Assembly: GCA_035651755.1 (NCBI GenBank)
Contig: DASRFA010000011.1
Coordinates: 82,561-146,560 of the forward strand
Reading direction: 5' to 3'
DNA from: DASRFA01 sp035651755
GTDB taxonomy: Bacteria; Desulfobacterota; Binatia; UBA12015
Length of the DNA stretch: 64,000 bases
The first letter of the stretch is position 1; every line of letters begins with the position of its first letter. Under the pieces are notes generated by a model. The model ran no database searches. It saw only the letters and a list, made by a program, of their open reading frames with translations, and was not told where the DNA came from. A program made the position numbers and the translations under genes. Positions 33,270 through 40,762 of the stretch are shown here, one piece after another.

Positions 33270-34076
33270 CTACGCGCGCGCCGCTTCGTTCTCGCCCTGC
33301 CAGCCGCTCGCGGGCGGCGACCCCGCCTCCTCGTCGTCGCGATTCGCGACGATGATGCCTTCCGGGTGCGCGACGTGCGGCGGGTCGATCCCGAGCCGAC
33401 GGCGCACCTCGTCGAGCGGCTGCGGAAGCAGCTCCTCGTAGGGCGCGAGCGGAAGCTGGGCGGCGCGCCGGCCGCGGCGCCACGCGCGATAGAGGTAGCG
33501 CTGCCACGAGAGGCTCGGCGCCTTCGGACCCTCCACCGCGGCGGCGAGGACGATCAGCGCGATCCCGGCGCTCGGGATCTGGCCGTAGGTGAACGCGAGG
33601 TTCGCCGCCTCGCCGGCCTCGTCCATCCCGTAGCCCGTCAAGACGTGCCAGAGGTCGTGCATGTCGCGCAGGCGGTCGCCGAAGTACTGCCGATCGGGAT
33701 CGTCGGCGGTCGGGCTCGGATTGCGCTCCGACGCCATCTCGTCAGCCGCGACGAGCCCGTCGGCGGTGAGCCCGCCCGAGTCCATGAAGGCGAGGTAGGC
33801 GCGGCCGAACGATCCCTCGGGCAGCGCGCGCAGGCGCTCGCGATCCGACAGCGCCGCGATCAGCGACGGCTTCTCCGCCAGGAGCCGGCGGCCGGCGGGG
33901 TTCGCGGTGAAGCGCTGGTATTGGCGCTCGTAGCTCGGTCCGGCGAGCGCATCGATGATCTCGAAGACCTGATCGGTGCGCTGCGGGTCCGCCATCAGGG
34001 AGCGGAGCGCGGTCCAGGCGCGCTTCCACTCGCGGGTTCGGTACGGCGCGGGCGCCGGAGTCGTCATGGTGTCCAT
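33270..34076 (-). CDS. Coq4 family protein
   Basis: A 268-residue protein of the Coq4 family. The diagnostic HD-x2-H type motif is present in RLRDMHDLWHVLTGYGMDEAGE, with further conserved helices in SFGRAYLAFMDSGGL and EAANLAFTYGQIP. Eukaryotic Coq4 supports ubiquinone synthesis and has been tied to oxidative C1 decarboxylation of the quinone precursor. Bacterial homologues outside quinone operons, as here, are of uncertain role. ATG at 34076 is chosen over one nine bases later because of the GAGGATAAG ribosome site. The C-terminal part past residue 240 is Pro/Glu-rich. Confidence 0.85.
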   Translation of the reverse strand: MDTMTTPAPAPYRTREWKRAWTALRSLMADPQRTDQVFEIIDALAGPSYERQYQRFTANPAGRRLLAEKPSLIAALSDRERLRALPEGSFGRAYLAFMDSGGLTADGLVAADEMASERNPSPTADDPDRQYFGDRLRDMHDLWHVLTGYGMDEAGEAANLAFTYGQIPSAGIALIVLAAAVEGPKAPSLSWQRYLYRAWRRGRRAAQLPLAPYEELLPQPLDEVRRRLGIDPPHVAHPEGIIVANRDDEEAGSPPASGWQGENEAARA

Positions 34077-34120
34077 CTTATCCTCGCGGCGGGGTTCGCG
34101 AGAGCGTCGCTCGGCGGTGC

Positions 34121-34306
34121 TCAGTGCGAGGTCGCCGGCCGGAGCGCGGGCGCCCGGTCGGTCGCGCCGGCGAGCAGCCGGTGTCCGAGCTGTCCGAAGG
34201 CGACCATCGCGGCGGCTGCGACGATCGCGGCCACCAGCGCGACGCCGAAGGAGAAGTCGAACGAAATCGCGGCCTCGGGCAGGGAAGAGATCAGCATCGT
34301 CGTCAT
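34121..34306 (-). CDS. Small single-pass membrane protein, unknown function
   Basis: A 61-residue protein with one hydrophobic segment at about residues 20-43 (GVALVAAIVAAAAMVAFGQL) and a polar C-terminus. ATG at 34306 has AGGAGG ten bases upstream, which is the main reason for believing it. It lies 44 bases upstream of the Coq4-family gene on the same strand and may be co-transcribed. No family is recognised. Confidence 0.6.
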   Translation of the reverse strand: MTTMLISSLPEAAISFDFSFGVALVAAIVAAAAMVAFGQLGHRLLAGATDRAPALRPATSH

Positions 34307-34480
34307 GGCAGCGTCCTCCTGCGGGTACGCAAAGCAGCGCGCGTGCCACCACGCAGGCGGCGGCCGCGCCGCGAGAACTCCAGCGTTTTTTGGCGTTCGG
34401 ACCGCCGAGGGCGGCATGATCCGGACTGCAGCGGCCGCATGGCGCGGATGGCGGTGGTGCGGGCGGCGGGCCGGCTCGGG

Positions 34481-35380
34481 TCAGAGATGGCGGAGGAACC
34501 AGTCGACGGCGAGCTTCGCTGCCGTCCCGAAATGCGGATCATCGTACGGGGCGAAGTGTCCCGCCGGGAGGACCGCGAGCTGCTTCGGCGCGCCGGCCCG
34601 GTCGACGGCCGCGCGCGTGAGGTCGATCGGCAGGAAGTCGTGCTCGGCCGCGACCACGAGGAGCGGCGTTGGCGCGATCCGGTCGATCCAGCGGAGCGGC
34701 GAGTACTCGAGGAGGCGCTCGACCGATCGCATCGTCACCTCGTTCCGCCAGCGCGCCGCGCGGTCGCCGAAGCTGTTGAACCAGCGCCACCCATCTTCCC
34801 CGGGGATGGCGGCTCCAACCTCGCCAGAAGGCGCGACGACGGGGACCATCTCCGGCGCGCCGCCCGCGTAGATGCGCTCGCGCTCCGCGATGAGCGCGAC
34901 GACCGTCTCCGCGCGCGCCTCCTCGCCGTTCATGCGGCCGAACGTCTCCCAGCCGTCGATCAGCGGGACCTGCGAGACCACCGCCTTCACGCGCCGGTCG
35001 AGCGCGGCCACCATGAGGACGTGCGCGCCGCTGTAGCTCGAGCCCCAGATTCCGATGCGGTCGGGGTCGACGTCGGAGCGGCTCCGGACGAAGCTGATCG
35101 CGTTCCGGTAGTCCGCGATCTGCGCGTGCGGGTCGAGGTCCTGGCGCGGCTCGCCGTCGCTCGAACCGAGCCCGCGGTAATCGAAGACGAGGCTCGCGAA
35201 GCCGGCTTCCGCGAAGGCGTCGGCGAAGCGGTCGAGCGCCATCTCCTTCACGGCGGAAAATCCATGCGCGAGGACGATCGCGGGCGACCGCGTCGCCGCG
35301 CCCCCGCTCCCGCTCGGCGGGCGCGTCCACCAGCCGCGGCACGTGACACCCTCGCTCCGGAACTCGACGTCTTCGCGCAT
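34481..35380 (-). CDS. Alpha/beta hydrolase
   Basis: A 299-residue hydrolase. It has the oxyanion-hole strand VLAHGFSAVKEM, a DYRGLGSSDG segment, the nucleophile motif GIWGSSYSGAH (catalytic Ser in GSSYSG), Asp in VAAEHDFLP and His in PAGHFAPY. This combination places it with acetyl-xylan esterase/dienelactone hydrolase-like or peptidase-S15-like esterases. ATG at 35380. No signal peptide is seen, so it is likely cytoplasmic. The neighbours, a small membrane protein and a divergent-spaced EamA transporter, give no clue to substrate. Confidence 0.87.
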   Translation of the reverse strand: MREDVEFRSEGVTCRGWWTRPPSGSGGAATRSPAIVLAHGFSAVKEMALDRFADAFAEAGFASLVFDYRGLGSSDGEPRQDLDPHAQIADYRNAISFVRSRSDVDPDRIGIWGSSYSGAHVLMVAALDRRVKAVVSQVPLIDGWETFGRMNGEEARAETVVALIAERERIYAGGAPEMVPVVAPSGEVGAAIPGEDGWRWFNSFGDRAARWRNEVTMRSVERLLEYSPLRWIDRIAPTPLLVVAAEHDFLPIDLTRAAVDRAGAPKQLAVLPAGHFAPYDDPHFGTAAKLAVDWFLRHL

Positions 35381-35453
35381 CGCCGTCTCCCCACTTCGCG
35401 TGTTTCGCAGGTTGCGGTCGGCGTCAATGGCCCTCTCGCGGCCGCTGTGGGAT

Positions 35454-36443
35454 TCAGTCGCCGACCAGCGGCGGAACCGGCTCCGCGGCCGGCGACGCCG
35501 GATGCGGCGCGCGCACGAACGTGACCACGCCCACGACGACGAGCGCGAGCCCGAGCCATTGCCGCGCGGTCGCGACCTCTCCGAGCAGGAGGAAGCTCGC
35601 GCCCAGCGAGAGGACCGGCGTCGACGGGACGACGATCGCCGTCGTTCGCGCGAGGTCGAGCCGGACGAGCGCCGCGTACCACGCGAGCGTCCCCGCGTAG
35701 CTCAGGACGACTCCCTGCAGCGCCAGCACGCCGAGGATCGGCGCGACCGTCGCCATCGGAGGCGGGCCGCCGCCCGCGAGCAACGCCGCGGGCGCCAGAA
35801 ATGCGGCGCCGAAGAAGTAGCGCGCCGCGGTGAGCAACGGCGGCGCGGCGTCCGGAAGCGCGCGCGCCACGAACAGGTGCGAGGCCTGCCAGCAGAGCGG
35901 CGTCGCGAGCAGGAGCCAGACGCCGGTCGACGCGCGCAAGCCCTGCGCGCCGATCGCGAGCGCGACGCCCGCGACGATCGCGCCGATCGCGCCGGCGCGC
36001 GCCGCCGTCGGACGGTGGCCGAGCACCATCCACGCCCCGAGGAGCGCGTACACCGGCTCGACCTGAAGGCAGAGCGCCGTCTCGATCGCGCTCGCGCGAC
36101 GCGCGCCAGCGTAGAAGAGCCAGAACGTGACCGCGGTTCCCAGCAACCCGAGAAGCGCGAGCGCGGGAATCCGCCGGCGGTCGAACAGCTCGCGCAGCTC
36201 GCCGCGCGCCGCGAGGACCGTGACCGCGGCCGCCGCGGCGAACGCGCTCGTGAGCGCGGCGACGACGGGCGGCGGGAGCGCGTCGGCCGTGATCTTCGCG
36301 ATCGCCGGCACGAACGCGCCGCCGAGCGCGCAGAGCGCCGCGCACGCGAGGCCGATGACCTCGCTCCGGCGATCCGGCGCGCCCCTGCCGAGCGCAGCCG
36401 GCTTCGCTGCGCGTGCGGCCGACCGCGCCGTTCGTTTTCGCAT
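35454..36443 (-). CDS. EamA/DMT family transporter
   Basis: A 329-residue membrane protein with ten predicted helices in two related halves, the EamA pattern. The motif region GTAVTFWLFYAGARRASAIE closes the first half, and YAGTLAWYAALVRLD and STPVLSLGASFLLLGEV mark the second. DMT transporters export or exchange metabolites such as amino acids or nucleosides; substrate unknown. ATG at 36443. It is divergent from the glutathione peroxidase gene, sharing an 89-bp promoter region. Confidence 0.88.
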   Translation of the reverse strand: MRKRTARSAARAAKPAALGRGAPDRRSEVIGLACAALCALGGAFVPAIAKITADALPPPVVAALTSAFAAAAAVTVLAARGELRELFDRRRIPALALLGLLGTAVTFWLFYAGARRASAIETALCLQVEPVYALLGAWMVLGHRPTAARAGAIGAIVAGVALAIGAQGLRASTGVWLLLATPLCWQASHLFVARALPDAAPPLLTAARYFFGAAFLAPAALLAGGGPPPMATVAPILGVLALQGVVLSYAGTLAWYAALVRLDLARTTAIVVPSTPVLSLGASFLLLGEVATARQWLGLALVVVGVVTFVRAPHPASPAAEPVPPLVGD

Positions 36444-36532
36444 CGGCTCCGTCCCGCCACCGTACCACGCACTTGGCGCGGGCCGCGTCGCGTGCTCTCT
36501 TCCCGTGGAAACGCGACGCGAGGAGGTCCACG

Positions 36533-37021
36533 ATGGCGAGCTTCCACGACTTCGAGATGAAGACGATCGACGGCGAGCAGCGCTCGCTGGGCGAGTTCCG
36601 CGACAAGGCGCTCCTGGTCGTAAACGTCGCCTCGCGTTGCGGGCTCACGCCACAGTACCAGGCCCTCCAGAAGCTCCACGACGAGCTCGCGCCGCGCGGC
36701 TTCGCGGTCGTCGGCTTCCCGTGCAACCAGTTTGCGGGCCAGGAGCCCGGAACGGATTCCGACGTCAAGCAGTTCTGCGAGACCCGCTACGGCGTGACCT
36801 TCCCGCTGTTCTCGAAGGTCGACGTCAACGGCGCGTCGCGTGCTCCCGTCTACGGGTGGCTCACCTCCCAGGCGACCGCGCCCGACGGCCCGGGCGACGT
36901 CAAGTGGAACTTCGCGAAGTTCGTCGTCGACCGCCGCGGCAACGTCGTCGCGCGCTTCGACCCGACGACGACGCCGGACGCGCCGGCGCTGCGGGAGGCG
37001 ATCGAGAAGGCGCTCGCGTAG
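36533..37021 (+). CDS. Glutathione peroxidase (thioredoxin-type, cysteine form)
   Basis: A 162-residue protein of normal family length. The peroxidatic cysteine C36 lies in NVASRCGLTPQY, where animal enzymes have selenocysteine. C64 is in GFPCNQFAGQEPG and C82 in KQFCETRYGV; C82 matches the resolving cysteine of plant and bacterial thioredoxin-dependent enzymes. The Trp-Asn pair in VKWNFAKF is present. It reduces hydrogen and lipid peroxides, probably using thioredoxin. ATG at 36533 has AGGAGG upstream. Confidence 0.93.
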   Translation: MASFHDFEMKTIDGEQRSLGEFRDKALLVVNVASRCGLTPQYQALQKLHDELAPRGFAVVGFPCNQFAGQEPGTDSDVKQFCETRYGVTFPLFSKVDVNGASRAPVYGWLTSQATAPDGPGDVKWNFAKFVVDRRGNVVARFDPTTTPDAPALREAIEKALA

Positions 37022-37035
37022 CCGTCCCGCACGGC

Positions 37036-37761
37036 TCACTGCCGGCGAGCGACGACGCGCCCGACGAGGGTCGCGATCACCACCGCGAGGTAGAGCTGTC
37101 CCACGATCGCCTCCAGGCCCGTCGTGAGCCGCGCGAGGGGCGTGACGGGGACGACGTCGCCGAAGCCGACCGTGGTCACCGTCATGGTGCTGAAGTACTG
37201 AAAGAGGGCGATCAGCGCCGAGTTGGAGCGCTCGGAGAGCGCCGGACCATCCGCGTGATAGGAGCCCGGGAAGAGCGCCTCGAGAAGTCCGTGAGCGCGC
37301 GTGAAGACCGTCAGGATGATGAGGAAGCCGCAGAGCGCGCCGACCACGGCATCCCTCTCCGTCGTCGCGGGGCGGAAGACCTCGCGCAGGACGACCACGA
37401 GGATCCAGAGCGAGAAGGCGCCGATCAAGGAATCGAGCAGCACCCGATTCAGCCGCGGATCGACCGTCCAGAGTCGCGCTTCCAGCGAGAACGCGAGCGC
37501 GACGACGACGATTCCGAGCAGCAAGGTGGTCCGGTTCGCGCTCAGCACGTAGAGGCCGGCGCACGCCAGACCGATGCGGGCGACGCGCTCGAGGGTCGCG
37601 GCCGCGAGCGTTTCGCCCGCGAGCCCGTTCACCACGTAGAGAAGGACGGCGGCTCCAAGGAGCAGCGGGAAGGATCCCGGCTGCACCTGCGAGCGCACCG
37701 CTCCGAGCGCCCGGCGCGCTCGACCTCGCTCGTGCCGCTCCGCCTCGCGGGAAGTGCGCAT
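37036..37761 (-). CDS. Two-pore-helix potassium channel-like membrane protein
   Basis: A 241-residue protein with about five or six hydrophobic segments. The last two flank a selectivity-filter motif, FSTMTVTTVGFGDVVP, which contains the TVGFGD signature of potassium channels. No regulatory RCK domain follows, unlike many bacterial channels. It likely conducts potassium or forms part of a channel complex. ATG at 37761. It converges on the peroxidase gene and is divergent from the TetR gene, 83 bp away, with an operator in between. Confidence 0.87.
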   Translation of the reverse strand: MRTSREAERHERGRARRALGAVRSQVQPGSFPLLLGAAVLLYVVNGLAGETLAAATLERVARIGLACAGLYVLSANRTTLLLGIVVVALAFSLEARLWTVDPRLNRVLLDSLIGAFSLWILVVVLREVFRPATTERDAVVGALCGFLIILTVFTRAHGLLEALFPGSYHADGPALSERSNSALIALFQYFSTMTVTTVGFGDVVPVTPLARLTTGLEAIVGQLYLAVVIATLVGRVVARRQ

Positions 37762-37808
37762 CGACTCGCAGCCTCTTTGCACGGCTCGGCCTCCAACGGC
37801 CACCTGGG

Positions 37809-37838
37809 TTGACGAACGAATGTTCGTTCGACTATGAG
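37809..37838 (+). promoter_or_regulatory. TetR operator overlapping a candidate promoter
   Basis: CGAACGA (37813-37819) and TCGTTCG (37824-37830) form an exact 7-bp inverted repeat with a four-base spacer, the size of a TetR-family site. A TTGACG -35-like hexamer at 37809-37814 and TATGAG at 37833-37838, 18 bp apart, bracket it, so the palindrome lies in the promoter spacer. Bound repressor would block transcription of the TetR operon. The start of transcription would fall near 37845, which is also the chosen GTG start, suggesting a leaderless message. Inference from sequence only. Confidence 0.6.
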
Positions 37839-37844
37839 CGCCGC

Positions 37845-38552
37845 GTGGCCGTTCGCGCGGTGAAGAGGCGCGCGCCGCGCGAAACCCGCGGCGCCGAGGT
37901 CGCGGCCGACGCGACGCCATCGACCCGCGAGCAGATCCTCGACGCCGCGGAGCGGCTCTTCGCCGCGAAGGGAATCGACGGCGTCGCGGTGCGCGACCTC
38001 GCGCGCGAGACCGGGCTCACGGCGTCGAGCCTCTACAACCACTTTCCCGGGAAGCAGGCGCTCTACGACGCCGTGCTCGAGCGCGGCCTGAAGCCGATCG
38101 TCGAGATGACGGCGGAGACCTGGCAGGCCGGACCGCTGAAGCCCGATCGCATGCGCGACATGCTCGATCGGCTGATCGACCACCTCTCGGCGCACCTCCA
38201 CTTGCCACCGCTCCTCCAGCGCGTGCTCCTGGAGGAGGCCGGTCGGGCGGACTCGCGGCTCGCGAGCTGGGTGCGATCCCTCACGCGGCCGGGCATGAAG
38301 CTCGTGCGCGAGGCGGCGGGCGCGGCCGGCTGGGAGGAGGACGAGATCCCCCACCTCACGCTTGCGCTTTTCGGCCTCACGTACTCCTATTTCATCAACG
38401 GCAGCGCGGCGCACGCGATCGAAGCTGCCATGCCGGAGCCGTTCACGCCGCGCGCGCTCGCCATTCAACGACGATTCCTCGAAAAGGCGACGATGCGGCT
38501 GCTCGCGCCGCGCCCGCGCGGCGCCGAGCGTGCGAGGAGACCCACGCGATGA
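37845..38552 (+). CDS. TetR/AcrR family transcriptional regulator
   Basis: A 235-residue regulator. The N-terminal helix-turn-helix domain (about residues 28-73) reads REQILDAAERLFAAKGIDGV, then VRDLARETGLTASSLYNHFP, the TetR consensus. A long helical effector-binding domain follows. GTG at 37845 is preferred; upstream TTG (37809) would place the operator inside the gene and GTG at 37860 is also possible. The stop overlaps the first OB-fold gene by ATGA. TetR regulators of acyl-CoA operons usually sense CoA-thioesters, which suits the genes that follow. Confidence 0.85.
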   Translation: MAVRAVKRRAPRETRGAEVAADATPSTREQILDAAERLFAAKGIDGVAVRDLARETGLTASSLYNHFPGKQALYDAVLERGLKPIVEMTAETWQAGPLKPDRMRDMLDRLIDHLSAHLHLPPLLQRVLLEEAGRADSRLASWVRSLTRPGMKLVREAAGAAGWEEDEIPHLTLALFGLTYSYFINGSAAHAIEAAMPEPFTPRALAIQRRFLEKATMRLLAPRPRGAERARRPTR

Positions 38553-39013
38553 CGAGCAGGATGCCGACGACCGAGCCGATGAGCGCTCGCATGACGGTCC
38601 AGTTCCCGTACAAGCACTCGACGGGAGAGGTGACCGGGCGCTTTCTCGCCGGCTTGAAGGAGCAGAAGAAGATCTGGGGCCGGCGCGTGTCGCGCCAGGG
38701 CGTCGTCGTCCCGCCGAACTCGTACTCCGAGGTCGACGCCAAGGACGGCGGCGAGTGGGTCGAGGTGAAGGACGAGGGGACGGTCACGGCCGTCGCCGAG
38801 GTGCGCCACCCGGTCGAGCACCTTCACCCGAGCGACCAGCCCTTCGCCTTCCTGCTCGTGAAGCTCGACGCCGCCGACACCGCGCTCGCCCACATCGCGA
38901 CCCGCGACCTCGACCGCATCGAGGTCGGCAGCCGCGTCAAGGCGGTGTGGGCGCCCGACGACCAGCGCACCGGCACGATCAAGGACATCCTTCGCTTCGA
39001 CCTCGTCGGCTGA
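38549..39013 (+). CDS. DUF35/OB-fold domain protein, cysteine-poor
   Basis: A 154-residue protein with the OB-fold-like pattern seen in DUF35 partners of thiolase-like proteins: a helix with GEVTGRFLAGLKEQKKIWG, then strands VVVPPNSYSEV, GEWVEVKDEGTVTAVAEVRH and GSRVKAVWAPDD. The CxxC zinc-ribbon pairs of typical DUF35 proteins are absent; the sequence has no cysteine. ATG at 38549 overlaps the TetR stop. DUF35 proteins bind thiolase-fold partners and may channel acyl-CoA; the two thiolase-fold genes downstream are the natural partners. Confidence 0.8.
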   Translation: MTSRMPTTEPMSARMTVQFPYKHSTGEVTGRFLAGLKEQKKIWGRRVSRQGVVVPPNSYSEVDAKDGGEWVEVKDEGTVTAVAEVRHPVEHLHPSDQPFAFLLVKLDAADTALAHIATRDLDRIEVGSRVKAVWAPDDQRTGTIKDILRFDLVG

Positions 39014-39108
39014 CGACGGGCCGGAGCGCTCCCGCACCAATCGGCGCGCGGCGCCGCGCCTCGGGGCGAGCACCGCCGCGCCGCCGAAACGATCGAGGAG
39101 ACCCACCG

Positions 39109-39609
39109 ATGAACGAACCGCCGAAGGAGCGCATCAAGTACGTCCAGGCGGACCTGAACCTGCCGTACCACTACTACGCCGGCGACTACCGGGCGCTCTA
39201 CCTGCGCGCGCTCAAGGACAAGAAGATCCTCGGCTCGAAGTGCAGCAAGACGGGCAAGGTCTTCGTGCCGCCGCTCATGAACTCGCCCGAGAGCTTCGCG
39301 CCGTGCGAGGAGATCGTCGAGCTGCCCGACCGAGGCATCATCACGACCTTCTGCGTCGTGAACGTCCCGGTTTACGGGCGCGACCTCGAGCTCCCGTACG
39401 TCGTCGCGTCGATCGCGCTCGACGGCGCGGCGCTCTCGATCTACGGCCTCGTCCAGGAGTGCAAGCCGTCCGACGTGCGCATGGGGACGCGCGTCGAGGC
39501 CGTCTGGAAGCCCGACGGCGAGCGCCAGGGTGACCACACCGACATCAAGTACTTCCGCCCGACCGGCGAGCCCGACGCGCCGCTCGAGAGCTTCATCCAC
39601 CGGCTCTAG
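39109..39609 (+). CDS. DUF35/OB-fold domain protein
   Basis: A 166-residue protein related to the one upstream (both have the sequence LKDKK or LKEQKKI-x-G, then a VPP turn and GTRVEAVW or GSRVKAVW). It keeps only two cysteines (C in GSKCSKTGKV and in APCEEI) of the four expected for a zinc ribbon, so metal binding is uncertain. ATG at 39109 has GAGGAG upstream. It lies 96 bases after the first OB-fold gene and 20 bases before the first thiolase-like gene, consistent with a single operon. Confidence 0.8.
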   Translation: MNEPPKERIKYVQADLNLPYHYYAGDYRALYLRALKDKKILGSKCSKTGKVFVPPLMNSPESFAPCEEIVELPDRGIITTFCVVNVPVYGRDLELPYVVASIALDGAALSIYGLVQECKPSDVRMGTRVEAVWKPDGERQGDHTDIKYFRPTGEPDAPLESFIHRL

Positions 39610-39628
39610 GCCGGACTCGGAGGTTCGC

Positions 39629-40762
39629 GTGAGCCAGCTGAGAAACGTCGCGATCGTCGGCTTCGCGCAGGCGCCGATCGTCGCGGCCGACGAGCACCAC
39701 ACGGCGTCGGAGATGCTGTATCCCGTCGTCAAGGCGGCGCTCGCGCAGTGCGGGGTCGAGCGGAAGGACATCGACTACCAGTGCGCCGGCTCGTCGGACT
39801 ACGTCGACGGGCGCGCCTTCAGCTTCAGCCAGGCGATGGAGGTGATGGGCGCCTGGCCGCCGGTGCAGGATTCGCACGTCGAGATGGACGCGGTGTTCGC
39901 GGCGCATCTCGTGTGGGTGAAGATGCAGGCGGAGGAGTGCGACAGCGCGATCGTGTGCGGCTTCGGGAAGTGCTCGGAGGGGAGCGCCGCGCACGTGCTG
40001 AACCTGCAGCTCGATCCGTTCTACCACGCGCCGATCGGGCTCGACCCGGTCTCCACCGCCGCGCTGCAGGCGAGCGCGACGATGGCGCGCATGCGCGTCG
40101 ACGACGCGGCGCTCGCGGAGATCGCCGCGCGCAATCGAGCCGCCGGCGCGAAGAACCCGGACACGCAGCTCCGGAAGCCGGCGACCGCGGCCGAGCTGCA
40201 AGCGACGCCGTGGGCCGTCAAGCCGCTGCGCGAAGGGTACCTGCCGCCGGTCGGGGAGACGGCGACCTGCATGATCCTCGCCGCCGCAGGCAAGGCCGAG
40301 AAGCTCTGCGACAAGCCGGTCTGGATCCAGGGCGTCGATCATCGCATCGAGCTGCAGGCCATCGGTGCCCGCGACCTGACGCGGAGCGCGAGCGCGAAGC
40401 TCGCCGCCGAGAAGGCGTTCGCGATGGCCGGGCTCGGCGGCGCGCGCGAGGCGGACGTCGTCGAGCTCGGATCGACGAATCCGGTCGAGGAGCTGGTGCT
40501 GCGCGAGTCGCTCGGGCTTCCGTCCGGGCTCCAGGGCAACGGCGGTGGCCCCGTCGTGAACCCGTCGGGCAGCGCGCTCTGCGGGAACCCGCTCATGAAC
40601 ACGGGCCTCCTCCGCCTCGCCGAGGGCTTCCGCCAGCTCTCCGGTCGCGCCGGCGAGCGGGCGGTGTCGGGGGCGAAGCGCGCCGTGGTGCACGCGGCGG
40701 CGGGCCATTGCCTGCAGCAGAACATCGTCTGGGTGCTCGGCACCGAGCGGAGGTGGTCATGA
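39629..40762 (+). CDS. Thiolase-fold protein lacking the nucleophilic cysteine (first of pair)
   Basis: A 377-residue thiolase-like protein. The fold landmarks are visible: NVAIVGFAQAP, then VEMDAVFAAH where thiolases have the VEN-A-C-ASG loop, later VVNPSGSALCGNPLMNTGLL and the C-terminal AAGHCLQQNI. The usual active-site cysteine is replaced by Ala at residue 88. It is therefore unlikely to be an ordinary acetyl-CoA acetyltransferase. GTG at 39629 has CGGAGG upstream; the stop overlaps the next gene's ATG. The pairing with a second thiolase-like gene and two OB-fold genes recalls Ltp2-ChsH2 aldolases. Confidence 0.85.
   Translation: MSQLRNVAIVGFAQAPIVAADEHHTASEMLYPVVKAALAQCGVERKDIDYQCAGSSDYVDGRAFSFSQAMEVMGAWPPVQDSHVEMDAVFAAHLVWVKMQAEECDSAIVCGFGKCSEGSAAHVLNLQLDPFYHAPIGLDPVSTAALQASATMARMRVDDAALAEIAARNRAAGAKNPDTQLRKPATAAELQATPWAVKPLREGYLPPVGETATCMILAAAGKAEKLCDKPVWIQGVDHRIELQAIGARDLTRSASAKLAAEKAFAMAGLGGAREADVVELGSTNPVEELVLRESLGLPSGLQGNGGGPVVNPSGSALCGNPLMNTGLLRLAEGFRQLSGRAGERAVSGAKRAVVHAAAGHCLQQNIVWVLGTERRWS

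Noticed and set aside
37809..37844. TTG 37809 as the TetR start
   Set aside because: The operator-like palindrome would be coding and the added residues have no match to TetR N-termini.
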